NCBI GenBank assembly: GCA_964651475.1
Contig: CAZYXV010000006.1
Location: 97,594 to 161,593, forward strand
Source of the DNA: JBGSMF01 sp964651475
Lineage (GTDB): Bacteria > Chloroflexota > Anaerolineae > Fen-1058
Reading direction: 5' to 3'
DNA: 64,000 nt
Shown here: positions 24,308 through 33,880 of the stretch, one piece after another
How the letters are laid out: every line of letters starts with the position of its first letter
Position numbering within the stretch: the stretch's first letter is position 1
Notes under the pieces: model-generated
The model's database searches: none
What the model saw: the letters and a program-made list of their open reading frames with translations, nothing else
Told to the model about the DNA's origin: nothing
Translations under genes and position numbers: made by a program

Positions 24308-26527
24308 TTATTTTTGCGCGGCGCGCAGCCGCACCGCCGGGTCGCCGATGATGAGATAGCCGCGCGCGTCGTTATTGGCCGTCCACAACGCGGCCAGCTC
24401 GCGCGGATTCGGATCAACGGGGCTGTCGAGCGTGACGGTAAGCTCGGTAGACAGCGCCGCGTAACGCACGTTAAAATACTCCATCGCCGAGCCGAGGGGA
24501 TGGCCGGTGAGCAGCCGTTCGATGGCGCTTTCAAAGACGGCTACGTGTTCGCTTTTGATGGAGCGCGGCGCGCTTTTCGCCTCGCCCAGGAATGACGTTC
24601 CCCACGCTCGCTCCAGGTGCCCCACCACCGCCAGCGCGCCTCGCTGCGATAGGCTCAGCATCGCTTTGGGCAAGTCCGCCACAAAGGGGCGCTCGGCGAT
24701 GATTTTGCCTTTTGTCTTGAACTCTTGCTTATAATATTCGTCGTACAACGGCGTCCCCGCGCCGTAGCACGCAAAGAAAAACGCAATGGCGCCTTGCAAG
24801 CCGACCTGATCGTTATTTCGGATGTCTTGGCCGGATACATACCAGTCTTGTGAAATTGGCCCGGCTCGCCCGTTCCAATCGCTGCACAACAACGCGCCCT
24901 GATTTTGCCGCTGCATTTCGGGTTCACGGCAGTCAAATTCCAGCCCGTGGCTGGCGGTGAACAGGAACGCCGGGGCCGCGCCTTGTTTCATCAGGTCGAG
25001 CAACTGGCGTTTGGTCGCCGCTTCGGGCGGGACGAAGTTAAAGCGCCAGGGGATATCTAGCGTCTTGTCTTTAAAGTGATTGTACAGCGGCTCGACCAGG
25101 CGCGTCGCGCTCATTTCGGTGGCCTGATCGCCCGGATTGCGCACGGCAAAGAACGTGACGGTGGGCGATTGCACAAAATTAGCTTGCTCGGCGGCGGCGA
25201 CGTTGCGGGCATAGTGTTCGTAAGCGGCCAGATCGTCGCCAAAATCAATCCGCCCCACCGCGTACTGCACATCGAGCTGATATTGAAACTGGAAGGGAAT
25301 CTCGTCGGGGTTGCCCACGATGAGCAAATAGTAAGGCACGTGTTCCGGGTCGGCCGGGTCGCTGGCGCGCGCGCCATACCTGGATAAAAAGGCATTGGCG
25401 CTTTCGCCGGGGCGATAGCCCTGCTCGTCTTCGTACACCTTGAAATATTTTCCGGCCTGCGCCCGGCGCCATTCGAGCAACGGCGCCAGGGCCTCTTTGA
25501 TGGCCGCTTTGCGCTCGGCTTTCATCGCGGCCGGCAAGATGATGCCCCAGCCGGCTTGATCGAGACGGGTTGGGTCCACCCACTCTACCGCGCCGCGATG
25601 CGCTATCTTATCGCGCAGCGCGTCCAGCCAGGCGTCCAACGCCCCAAGCAGCTCGCGCCACGGCGGCTGAGCGCCATCGCGCCCGGAGGGCGCTCCCACT
25701 TCGTTGACCCCCGTGCGGGGGCTGACGGGCACACTCAGTTCCTGCCCCAAAATGTCAAGCAGCCCAAACCACGAAGCGTTCCGCCCCTGGGCGTAGAGTT
25801 GGTCCAGCCGCGTGATCAGCCTTTCTAGCCAGGCGTTGCCGCCGCGGGGCAGTTTTTCAAGCGCGTCGAGCAGCGTATTGAGCGGGTCGGTGAGGGTGCT
25901 ATTGTCTTGTCCTTTTAGCGCCTTGATGGAATCTATCGGCAGCACACGCAGGTCTTTAATCAGCGCTTCGAGCCAGGGCTTGCGTTGCGAGGCATCTTGC
26001 TCCAAAGCGAGCGCGATGCTTTGAGCCAGCCGTGCTTGCTTGAGGGTGGATAGCTGATAATCGGTGTTTCGCTTGATATAGTCTTCAACGCTCAAGTCTG
26101 CATCGGCCATCAGTAGTTGGGCCAGGTCCTTGTAGCCCCCGCTCGTCACCAATAGTTTTACAATCGAACTCAACAGGCTGGGAGTGTCTTGTTCCAGTTT
26201 GCTTTCCAGCCGCTTGAGCGCGCCAGGCTCTATGCCTTCTCCCAAAAGCAGGCTGGCCAGCCCCTGCGCCAACTGCGTGCGCCACTCGGCCGGCGAAGCA
26301 AACCTGCCTTCGATCGCGGCGAGGTTGCTTTCGGCCAGCAGCCGGACGATGTCCGTCACTTTGTTGGCGGCCGTTTTTAGCCTTTCTTCGGCTTTTCTGA
26401 TGGCTTCTGCTTCTGCGTACTTGTCATCTTGGATTTGTTCAGAAAGCGCCGCGGCCGTCATCGGTTCCAGGCCATAGGTTCCCGTCGCGCCGTTGACGCC
26501 GTTAAAATACAACAGTTCTTCGCTCAT
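24308..26527 (-). CDS. Gingipain/caspase-fold (C25-like) cysteine peptidase, paralogue 2
   Basis: The 739-residue paralogue of the 22206 product starts with the same module, LYFNGVNGATGTYGLEPM, only four residues from its N-terminus. A longer helical middle (about 50-330) follows, then the peptidase-like domain with His in FLFTASHGLEFD and Cys in AFFFACYGAGTP. It too ends in a GYLIIGDPAVRL segment. Both dyads being intact argues for two active enzymes, possibly with different partners read by the divergent middle region. ATG 26527 has AGGAC upstream. The gap to the NHLP-like gene holds a perfect 28-base palindrome. Confidence 0.8.
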   Translation of the reverse strand: MSEELLYFNGVNGATGTYGLEPMTAAALSEQIQDDKYAEAEAIRKAEERLKTAANKVTDIVRLLAESNLAAIEGRFASPAEWRTQLAQGLASLLLGEGIEPGALKRLESKLEQDTPSLLSSIVKLLVTSGGYKDLAQLLMADADLSVEDYIKRNTDYQLSTLKQARLAQSIALALEQDASQRKPWLEALIKDLRVLPIDSIKALKGQDNSTLTDPLNTLLDALEKLPRGGNAWLERLITRLDQLYAQGRNASWFGLLDILGQELSVPVSPRTGVNEVGAPSGRDGAQPPWRELLGALDAWLDALRDKIAHRGAVEWVDPTRLDQAGWGIILPAAMKAERKAAIKEALAPLLEWRRAQAGKYFKVYEDEQGYRPGESANAFLSRYGARASDPADPEHVPYYLLIVGNPDEIPFQFQYQLDVQYAVGRIDFGDDLAAYEHYARNVAAAEQANFVQSPTVTFFAVRNPGDQATEMSATRLVEPLYNHFKDKTLDIPWRFNFVPPEAATKRQLLDLMKQGAAPAFLFTASHGLEFDCREPEMQRQNQGALLCSDWNGRAGPISQDWYVSGQDIRNNDQVGLQGAIAFFFACYGAGTPLYDEYYKQEFKTKGKIIAERPFVADLPKAMLSLSQRGALAVVGHLERAWGTSFLGEAKSAPRSIKSEHVAVFESAIERLLTGHPLGSAMEYFNVRYAALSTELTVTLDSPVDPNPRELAALWTANNDARGYLIIGDPAVRLRAAQK

Positions 26528-26575
26528 GTCTGTTGTCCTGCCACGAAAGTCGTGACTACATCCTTTCCTTGTTTA

Positions 26576-26603
26576 CTCTCCCGCAGGTTAACCTGCGGGA
26601 GAG
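26576..26603. repeat. Perfect 28-base palindrome
   Basis: CTCTCCCGCAGGTT is followed at once by its exact reverse complement. The arms resemble the stem of the terminator at 7632 (CTCCCGCAG). No T run follows on the minus strand, so termination is uncertain. Confidence 0.8.
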
Positions 26604-26625
26604 CAGATGGCGGTCGGACAAGATG

Positions 26626-26925
26626 TCATTTGGGTGGAATTTTTCCAAGAATGTGCGGGCCGCGCGTGACCAATCCGCTGGGCTCTGGCGCTGACCCTAT
26701 TCCAAACGAGGGCACAGTTGCCAATGCCGGCTCTGGCGCAAAGGGCGGCAGGGTGATGAATACTTTGTCTGGCGGATCTTCCCGCACGACGTACTTGACG
26801 GTGGGGTCTATTTCTATCCCAGCTTCGGCCAGCACCTTGCCCGGATTCCTCTTGAGCCGTTTGCGATAAGCCGGGTCTGCAGCGGCTTGCTGCAAAACCT
26901 TGTTCCAGGGATTTTTCTTTGCCAT
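26626..26925 (-). CDS. NHLP-leader-like small protein (putative RiPP-type precursor or related adaptor)
   Basis: The 99-residue product has an N-terminal region (about 5-60) like the nitrile-hydratase-derived leader of some RiPP precursors: WNKVLQQAAADPAYRKRL, then NPGKVLAEAGIEIDP, then KYVVREDPPDKVFITLPP. The remaining ~40 residues are Pro/Gly-rich (PEPALATVPSFG and GPHILGKIPPK) and would be the core. No Cys and few Ser/Thr occur there, so thiazole or lanthionine formation is unlikely. No maturase is in the window. ATG 26925 has AAGGAG upstream. It sits between an nSTAND gene and a peptidase gene, so it could be a peptidase substrate or an adaptor instead. Confidence 0.65.
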   Translation of the reverse strand: MAKKNPWNKVLQQAAADPAYRKRLKRNPGKVLAEAGIEIDPTVKYVVREDPPDKVFITLPPFAPEPALATVPSFGIGSAPEPSGLVTRGPHILGKIPPK

Positions 26926-27022
26926 GGTACTATCTCCTTTTTAGATTTAAAACTCGAGTAAAAGGCGGGCAATCAACCCTGGTGATTGTGATTATGATTA
27001 TGGCCTCCTTTCGGTTATGCGC

Positions 27023-30000
27023 TCAAGGTGCGGCTGAGCCAGACGTGCCCTCGCCAGGCGGCAGATCGGGGCAGGTGAGTTTGTAGCTCGAAGGATTGGC
27101 GTTGACAGAGCCGGTCCACTCGGTCAAGTTCAGGTTGCGATTGGCTCGTTGGCAGGCGCGCGCTTTCCAGGATTCGAGATTGGCATCCCACAAGATAATG
27201 CCGCCATCATTGCTTCCAGAAGCCAGCACCAGGCGATTGGGGGTGGAATCGTCCATTGTGCGGGGAACGCCAGAGAACGCCACACTGTTTACCCAGTCGG
27301 CATGGCCAGCCAGGGGCGGCCCCAGTTGCCGCCGAGATGCTGCATCCCACAGAATAACGTTCATGTCGTCGCTGCCCGACGCCAACAGCTTGCCATCCGG
27401 GCTGAACGCAACACTTCTCACCCAGGCGGTGTGCCCCGTCAGAGGCGCGCCGGACGGCTGGCGGGCGGCGACGTCCCACAAGATGATGCTCTTGTCGGCG
27501 CTGCTGGACGCAAGCAATTTGCCATCGGGGCTAAAAGCCAGGCCCAATACCCAGTTTGTATGTTGAATGAGAGGAGCGGCAATCAATTGGCGCGTGGCCA
27601 CGTCCCACAGGTAAATGCCGCCGCGGTGGCAAGTCGCTCTTTCGTCAAGCTCAGCGCAGCCGCCCGAAGCAAGCAGTTTGCCATCGGGGCTAAAAGCCAC
27701 GCTGAACAAGCCGTCGCTTTGATCTGTGGATAGCTTGTTTGCCGGTTGGCGAGTGGCAAGGTTCCACAACAAAATCTCTCCATTATAGGCGCCCGAGGCC
27801 AACAGTGTGCCATCGGGACTGAACGCTATGCTGACGAGCATGCTCAAGTTTTCGGCGAGAGGAGCGCCGGTGGGCTGGCGAGTAGCAGCGCTTGCATTGA
27901 GCGCAGTCGAAATGTCCCACAAAATGATGGAGCCATCGTAACTGGCTGAAGCGAGCGTGCGGCCATCGGGGCTGAACGCCACGCTGCTGACAAAATCGGC
28001 GTGAGCGGCGAGCGGGTCGCCGACGAGGCGGCGGGCGTCCACGTCCCACAGGCGGATTTCACCTTGCGCGCACTCTTCTGTTTCCTCGTCCCACTGGCTG
28101 CAACTGCCAGAAGCGATGAGTTGACCGTCGGGGCTGGATGCGATGCTGTTCACCCAGGTGACGTGACCGGCGAGTGTTTCACCCACCGACTGATTGGCGG
28201 CCAGATTCCACAAGATGACTTTGTGATCGGCGCCGCCCGAAATCATCGTTCGGCCATCTGCACCGAGGGCCAGGCTATAAACAGCGCCAGCGTGCCCGCT
28301 GAGCGAGTATTCGGTTTGTTGATCTTCCATGCTCCACACGACGATTGTGTTGTCCCAACTGCCCGATGCGAGCATTTGTCCGTCCGGGCTAAAAGCCACG
28401 GCGCTGACGTAATCGGTGTGTCCGGCAAGAGGAGGACCGATAGGCTCACCCGTGTCCATATCCCATACGATGACGGTGGCGTCCCAACTGCCCGAAGCGA
28501 GCAGTTCACCATCGGGGCTAAAAGCTAGGCTGAGCACCTCGTTAGTGTGTTCGATGAGAGGGTCGTCAATGAGTTCGAGAGTTTCCACGTCCCACAAGCG
28601 AACCTCGCCCTCGGTGCACGTCCCGTTTGCTTCCAGGTGACTGCACCGGCCCGAAGCCAACGTTTGGTCGTCCGGGCTAAAAGCCACACTGATGCCTTTT
28701 CTCGTTTCGCCTACATCCAGTTGCCCAACGGCCTGGCGCGTTTCAACGTCCCACAGCGTGACGTTTTCCGCGCCACCCGCAGCTACAAGTTGACCGTCCG
28801 GGCTCCAGGCCAGGCTGCGTATCATGTCATCAGCGTCTGAGAGAGTAGTAATGGGCTGGCGCGCAGCGACGTCCCAGAATATGATCGCGCCGCCCGCGTC
28901 ACCCGAAACCAGTATCAGGCCGTCCGGGCTAAAAGCCACGCTGTTCACCGGCGCGGTGTGCCCCTCCAGCGGCGGGCCGATTGAGCGGTGGGTGGTTGTA
29001 TCCCACAGCACAATATCGCCCGTCTCATCGCCCGAGGCGGCGAGCTTGCCATCTGGGCTGAGCGCCACGCTGTCAACTTCTCTGGTGTGGCCGTGCATAA
29101 AAGCAACGAGTTGAGGTTCGGCTTCCAGCGTGGTCAGCAAGCTGCTTTTGATCTGCACATCGTCGCCGAGGATGCGGTTAGCTTCCAGGCTCAACAATAG
29201 AGACAGGTCGAGTTGCTGATCTGAATATATGAGGCTCTGCGCCGCCAACTGGCGTGAAAGCGCCACTTGCAGTGCCCGCTCGGCCTCTCCGCGCGCTATC
29301 TCGGCCCTGATGGCCAGGTACACCATGGCCAAAGCGACCAACACCGTCATCACCACACCGGCGACGGTCAGGCGGCGTGTCCGGGCGCGAATCCGGTCGG
29401 CGTGCTGGCTGGCTTGCAGGAACTCGTGCTCGTAGGGCTCGACATCGTCGGGATTAGTGGCGACCCAGGCGAACGCTTCAGCCAGCGCCTTGTCGCGATA
29501 TAGAAGGGCGGGGCTTTTAGAATCTTGCCAGTGTTTGGCCGCCATGCGCAGAGGCGTTTGGCGGGCGGCTTCCCAATCTCGATTGGAATATCGAATGGGG
29601 TCTACCAGCCGGTCGTGAACCAGCTCGTACCAGCGCGCCCCGGCGCGCACGTCGGCGCGGATGAGGTGCTGCGCTTCCAGAAAATCCACTGCAGCGTTGG
29701 GCAGGCCGGCGGTTTCGGTGGGATTGCGCAGGGCCAGGCCGCGCGTCTTGATTGGCGTGATCAACTGCTCGCTGAACCAGCGGCGCAGTTGCCGTTCGGT
29801 GATGGAGAGACCCGGCAGGTCTTTGGCCTTGGCGATGGCGCTTTCGTAAAAGTCCGTCAGCGCCTGGTCAATGTTGCCGTACCGTTCGACTTCTGCCCAC
29901 TGAATGAGGCGGTCCTGCTGATCGGGCAGGCTGTCCCATAATCGCTGGCAAACCACTTGAAGTTGCACCGGCTCGATGTATGGTCCCAGTACATTTTCCC

Positions 30001-30799
30001 CCTCGCCGCTCGCCGTGCCAGCAGGGCTGGCCGCGCCAGCGTAGCTGGCGGCCTTAATGCGGCGCAAATCGTCCACCAGCCGCTCGGCCACGCCTGGCGC
30101 AAACGGCGCGCCAACATCTTTGGCCGGCCGGGCGATGGCCTCCAGCCCGCCTTCCGGGCCGAGCCGCTCCATCCGAAAGCGCGCCCGCAGGCGATTGGGG
30201 AGCAGCGCGGCGTAGGGGTCCACTTCGGCCACGTGATCTTCGCGCATGGCAAACAATACGCTCAGGCTGGGCATGGCATCCAGCGCCTCGGTGATTTGTT
30301 GGAAAAATCCCCTGGCGTCTTGCCAGCGGTCTCGGTGCGTGGTGAAGATTTCTTCGAATTGATCAAAGATGAGCAGCAGCGGCTTGTGTTCCTCGCGGGT
30401 AAACGCATTGGGGGATTCTTGCTCTATAAAGTGTTCCTGAATGTACGAGCGCAAGGTGTGGCCGGTCAAGGTCTCGGCGGGCGTTTGTTCGCCCGCCAAC
30501 GCCATCAGCGCGCAAAAGACAAACACGTTATCTATGGCGCTCGGGGCAATGCTGGGCGGCGGGGCGCTGCCCACGCGCGCCACCGGCAACACTTTAAAGC
30601 CCTCTTTTTCTTCCAGCGTTGGGATGATTTGCGCGTTGAGCAATGAGGTCTTGCCGGCGCCCGATTGGGCGTACAGCAGCACCACGCGCTGTGCCAGGAT
30701 GAGGGCCAGCAAGTCTCGCGCTTCCCGGTTGCGCCCGTAAAAGTTGCGCCGGTCTCCTCGCTCGTAGGGGCGCGGCCCGACGTAGGGATTGTTTTTCAC
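27023..30799 (-). CDS. nSTAND NTPase with membrane segment and 14-blade WD40 sensor
   Basis: The 1258-residue protein starts directly with the STAND module (NPYVGPRPYERGD, FYGRNREA), Walker A around Lys50 (YAQSGAGKTS) and Walker B at Asp146 (LLLIFDQFEE). One membrane segment lies at about 477-497 behind an Arg-rich stretch (RIRARTRR), which predicts a cytoplasmic NTPase. From about 565 on there are 14 WD40 repeats, enough for two seven-bladed propellers, which would then lie outside the membrane. Blades 4, 8 and 11 carry an extra loop with two Cys. No effector domain is present. GTG 30799 has GAGAGG upstream. It lies 42 bases after a paralogue. Confidence 0.88.
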   Translation of the reverse strand: MKNNPYVGPRPYERGDRRNFYGRNREARDLLALILAQRVVLLYAQSGAGKTSLLNAQIIPTLEEKEGFKVLPVARVGSAPPPSIAPSAIDNVFVFCALMALAGEQTPAETLTGHTLRSYIQEHFIEQESPNAFTREEHKPLLLIFDQFEEIFTTHRDRWQDARGFFQQITEALDAMPSLSVLFAMREDHVAEVDPYAALLPNRLRARFRMERLGPEGGLEAIARPAKDVGAPFAPGVAERLVDDLRRIKAASYAGAASPAGTASGEGENVLGPYIEPVQLQVVCQRLWDSLPDQQDRLIQWAEVERYGNIDQALTDFYESAIAKAKDLPGLSITERQLRRWFSEQLITPIKTRGLALRNPTETAGLPNAAVDFLEAQHLIRADVRAGARWYELVHDRLVDPIRYSNRDWEAARQTPLRMAAKHWQDSKSPALLYRDKALAEAFAWVATNPDDVEPYEHEFLQASQHADRIRARTRRLTVAGVVMTVLVALAMVYLAIRAEIARGEAERALQVALSRQLAAQSLIYSDQQLDLSLLLSLEANRILGDDVQIKSSLLTTLEAEPQLVAFMHGHTREVDSVALSPDGKLAASGDETGDIVLWDTTTHRSIGPPLEGHTAPVNSVAFSPDGLILVSGDAGGAIIFWDVAARQPITTLSDADDMIRSLAWSPDGQLVAAGGAENVTLWDVETRQAVGQLDVGETRKGISVAFSPDDQTLASGRCSHLEANGTCTEGEVRLWDVETLELIDDPLIEHTNEVLSLAFSPDGELLASGSWDATVIVWDMDTGEPIGPPLAGHTDYVSAVAFSPDGQMLASGSWDNTIVVWSMEDQQTEYSLSGHAGAVYSLALGADGRTMISGGADHKVILWNLAANQSVGETLAGHVTWVNSIASSPDGQLIASGSCSQWDEETEECAQGEIRLWDVDARRLVGDPLAAHADFVSSVAFSPDGRTLASASYDGSIILWDISTALNASAATRQPTGAPLAENLSMLVSIAFSPDGTLLASGAYNGEILLWNLATRQPANKLSTDQSDGLFSVAFSPDGKLLASGGCAELDERATCHRGGIYLWDVATRQLIAAPLIQHTNWVLGLAFSPDGKLLASSSADKSIILWDVAARQPSGAPLTGHTAWVRSVAFSPDGKLLASGSDDMNVILWDAASRRQLGPPLAGHADWVNSVAFSGVPRTMDDSTPNRLVLASGSNDGGIILWDANLESWKARACQRANRNLNLTEWTGSVNANPSSYKLTCPDLPPGEGTSGSAAP
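30017..30049. repeat. Paired GCCAGC palindromes inside the nSTAND gene
   Basis: GCCAGCAGGGCTGGC and GCCAGCGTAGCTGGC lie three bases apart and encode an Ala/Ser/Gly-rich linker missing from both paralogues. The frame is preserved. Confidence 0.7.
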
Positions 30800-30841
30800 A
30801 GTTTGGCGACCTCTCTAAAGTAATGTTGGCGCGGCCCACTC

Positions 30842-33800
30842 TCATGGCGTTGGGGTGGGGCAGTCCAGCTCCTCGCGCAAATAGCGCACGCGCTCCTGGC
30901 AGGTCAGCTCACGCGGTACGGCCATGTTCGCCAGTTCCATTAAATCTTGCAAATAAATAAATTCGGCGCGCAGTACAGGGGAATAAGTGAACGCCTCTCC
31001 AAAAAAGGCAACTCGTTTGCTATCGGGCGAGAATGCAATATTGACCTCGAGCGCACTGCCTGCTGGCGACGGTCTGACCCCGCTCAATAGCGCCAGTTCT
31101 TTTCCTGCTTGCGCGTCCCACAACATTGCATTGACTCCATAAGTCGCAAGTCTATTGCCGTCGGGCGAAAATTCTATCTTTTGAACCAATGCTTCTGACA
31201 CGCGTGGGGTGATGGTTTGGCCGGTGAGAACATCTTGTATGGTCAGAGTCGTTCCTGAGACACTGAGCAGGGCAATGCGGCGTCCATCCTTTGAGATGGC
31301 CGCGCGCCAAAAGTGTCCGCGAGTTTCTCTCAGGGTGCTTTGTTCTTGAGTGGTGGTATTCCACTCGATCACTCTCCCATCGCTTGTAATGGCGATGACG
31401 CGGCCATGCCGTTGGTCATCTTGCAGAAATGACGCGCTTAAAAAGCTGCTTCGTTCCGCCCGCAGTTCAACTGCGGGCGAATCTAGCGCAGCCTGTTCTT
31501 TGCTGTCAGCGTCCCACACCCCAAGTCTATCGCTGGAGACCATTAATATCTGGTCGCCTTCCGGAGAAAACATTACGTCGGTAATATCATCAGGATGATC
31601 ATCATCTTGATGTCCTTGCAGTACACCTAACAGTTCGCCCGTGCTTGCATCCCATAACCGGGCCGTGCGCTCTGCGCCGACGGTCAGAATCGTTTCGCCA
31701 TCGGGCGAGAACAAGGCCTTGACGACGCCCGCCGTGTGGCCGGTCAGAACGTGCGCTTCAATGCCGTTCTTCTGGCGAATATCCCACACTCGCGCTGTGC
31801 CGTCCTGGCTGGTGGTCACGATTTGCTCGCCGTCGGGCGAAAAGGCCAGATAGGTTACATCGTCTGGCCCATGCAGGTAAGATAACACATCGCCATCATT
31901 AGAGTCAAGCACCCGCACGTTTGACCCGACGGCAACTCCAACCTGGGCGCTGTCGTAAGAAAACTGGAGATGGTTGACCGGGCCAGGGCAACATTCTCCC
32001 AGGTCATCTACCCAGAGTTGAGAGGTGTGGAGCGCCAGCCGCAGTACCTCTTCTGACTCGTAGGTGTGTGCCAGGCGATTCGCTTCGCGCGCAATGAGAA
32101 TAGCGAGTGTAGGAATGGGATAGTCAGGCTCGGTGCCATCCATGTATACGTGGTTGAGCGCCAGAGCCGCCAACTCGCGCGAGCGCGCCAGTTTTTGTTG
32201 GGTCTCGGCCTGGGCTTGCGCTGTGGCGCGGACGTTTGCTTCGGCGACCGCAGTGGATTGGGCCGCCTGGGCAATGGCCTGCTGCGTCACGGCCTCCTGC
32301 CGCTGCGTTTCGGCAACGGCCAGCGCAGTCAGAGCGATTTGCCGCTGCGTGTCAACTTGTTGCTTGCTCCAATACATCGCCGCGGCGAACAGCGCCATAA
32401 TCACCAAGCCGGCAGCCAGGGCAGCCGTTGCGATGGTGCGCAACTGCCGCGTGCGCGTAAGCGCCTGTTGCGCCTGCTGGCTGGCTTCCAGGAACTCGAT
32501 CTCGTAAGGCTCGACTTCGCCTGGATTGGCCTTCACCCATGCCAGAGCTTCTTGCAATACCTTGTCCCGGTAGAGCAAGCCCTCGCTCTTGCTGTCTTGC
32601 CAACGTTTCGCGGCCGCGCGCAGCGGCGTTTGCCGCGCCGCTTCCCAGGCTTTGTTTGATTCGAGAATGGGGTCCACCAGCCGGTCGTGCGATAGCTCGT
32701 ACCAGCGCGCCCCGGCGCGCACGTCGGCGCGAACCAGGTGCTGCGCTTCCAGGCTCTCTACGGCGGCGTTGGGCAAACCGGCCGTGTCGTGTTCTCCGTG
32801 CAGGGCCAGCCCGCGCGTTCCTACCGGCGTGATCAATTGTTCGCCAACCCAGCGGCGCAGTTGCCGCTCAGAAACCAGGTTTCTGGGAGAAACCTGGTTT
32901 CTCACCCCTGCCAGCGCGCCTTCGTAAAAGTCCGTCAGCGCCCGGTCAATGTTGCCGTACTGTTCGACCTCTTCCCATTGGATGAGGCGCTGTAGCGGGG
33001 CGCCTTGGCGCGAGTCGGCCTGTTCGGGCAGGTTGCTCCACAAGCGATTGCACACCACCTGCAACTGCACTGGCTCCACGTGCGGTCCCAGAAGGTCGCT
33101 CGCTTCTCTAGGCTTGTACTTTTCTTGTACCTTGATCTGCCGCAGGTTATCTACCAGTTGCTCGGCCGCGCCCGGCGCAAAGGGGCAGCCGGCGTTTTCG
33201 GCGGGGCGCCTCACGGCCTCCAGCGCGCCTTCCGCTCCAAGCCGCTCCATCCTGAAGCGCGCCCGCAGCCGTTGAGGGAAAAGCGGCGCGTAGGGGTCTA
33301 TGCTGGCGATGTAATCTTCGCGCATGGCAAACACCACGCCCAGGCGGGGCAGGGTATCCAGCGCGTGGCGCACCTGCCGGAAAAAGCCTTCGGCCTTTTG
33401 CCACTGCTCGTGGTGCGTGGTAAAGATTTCTTCGAACTGGTCAAAGATCAAGATTGGCAGGCGCGGCTGGCCGTCTTTATCCTGGCAATACGTTGCCAGG
33501 AAATTCACCAGCGTGTGCCCCACTAACGTTTGCGGGTTCACACCCTTGTCCGCCAGCGACAGCATGGCGCTAAAGACAAAGATATTGTCCACACTGTCAG
33601 GTTGAATAGTGGGCGGCAGGTCATTGCCCACGCGCGCCACCGGCAGCACGTCAAAGCCCTCGGCTTCGAGCGAAGGGATGATTTGCGTGTTGATCAGCGA
33701 CGTTTTGCCCGCGCCGGATTGGGCGTAAAACAGCACCGTCCGCTCGGCCATGATCAACGCGAGCAAGTCGCGCGCTTCACGGTTGCGCCCGAAAAAGTTG

Positions 33801-33853
33801 TGGCGGTCGCCCCGCTCGTAAGGACGCGGGCCGACGTAAGGATTATGTTTCAC
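30842..33853 (-). CDS. nSTAND NTPase with membrane segment and shorter WD40-like sensor
   Basis: The 1003-residue paralogue of the 27023 product begins HNPYVGPRPYERGD with FFGRNREA, Walker A FYAQSGAGKTS and Walker B ILIFDQFEEIF. A membrane segment (IATAALAAGLVIMALFAAAM) is followed by a long Gln/Ala-rich coiled coil (about 505-580) that the paralogue lacks. The C-terminal WD40-like repeats are fewer and more divergent, perhaps one seven-bladed propeller, starting after a CCPGPVNHLQFS segment. A palindromic repeat is inserted in frame at 32870-32902. GTG 33853 follows the CHAT-SIR2 stop by 27 bases. The different sensor suggests a different ligand with a shared NTPase mechanism. Confidence 0.85.
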   Translation of the reverse strand: MKHNPYVGPRPYERGDRHNFFGRNREARDLLALIMAERTVLFYAQSGAGKTSLINTQIIPSLEAEGFDVLPVARVGNDLPPTIQPDSVDNIFVFSAMLSLADKGVNPQTLVGHTLVNFLATYCQDKDGQPRLPILIFDQFEEIFTTHHEQWQKAEGFFRQVRHALDTLPRLGVVFAMREDYIASIDPYAPLFPQRLRARFRMERLGAEGALEAVRRPAENAGCPFAPGAAEQLVDNLRQIKVQEKYKPREASDLLGPHVEPVQLQVVCNRLWSNLPEQADSRQGAPLQRLIQWEEVEQYGNIDRALTDFYEGALAGVRNQVSPRNLVSERQLRRWVGEQLITPVGTRGLALHGEHDTAGLPNAAVESLEAQHLVRADVRAGARWYELSHDRLVDPILESNKAWEAARQTPLRAAAKRWQDSKSEGLLYRDKVLQEALAWVKANPGEVEPYEIEFLEASQQAQQALTRTRQLRTIATAALAAGLVIMALFAAAMYWSKQQVDTQRQIALTALAVAETQRQEAVTQQAIAQAAQSTAVAEANVRATAQAQAETQQKLARSRELAALALNHVYMDGTEPDYPIPTLAILIAREANRLAHTYESEEVLRLALHTSQLWVDDLGECCPGPVNHLQFSYDSAQVGVAVGSNVRVLDSNDGDVLSYLHGPDDVTYLAFSPDGEQIVTTSQDGTARVWDIRQKNGIEAHVLTGHTAGVVKALFSPDGETILTVGAERTARLWDASTGELLGVLQGHQDDDHPDDITDVMFSPEGDQILMVSSDRLGVWDADSKEQAALDSPAVELRAERSSFLSASFLQDDQRHGRVIAITSDGRVIEWNTTTQEQSTLRETRGHFWRAAISKDGRRIALLSVSGTTLTIQDVLTGQTITPRVSEALVQKIEFSPDGNRLATYGVNAMLWDAQAGKELALLSGVRPSPAGSALEVNIAFSPDSKRVAFFGEAFTYSPVLRAEFIYLQDLMELANMAVPRELTCQERVRYLREELDCPTPTP
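32870..32902. repeat. Perfect palindrome inserted in frame in the nSTAND gene
   Basis: AGAAACCAGGTTTCT and its exact reverse complement flank a GGG loop. It encodes part of the VRNQVSPRNLVSE linker. The same AGAAACCAGG family forms the hairpin at 50173-50207 outside genes. Confidence 0.85.
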
Positions 33854-33880
33854 GGTGGGGGGCCTCTTTATGCGTCACAC

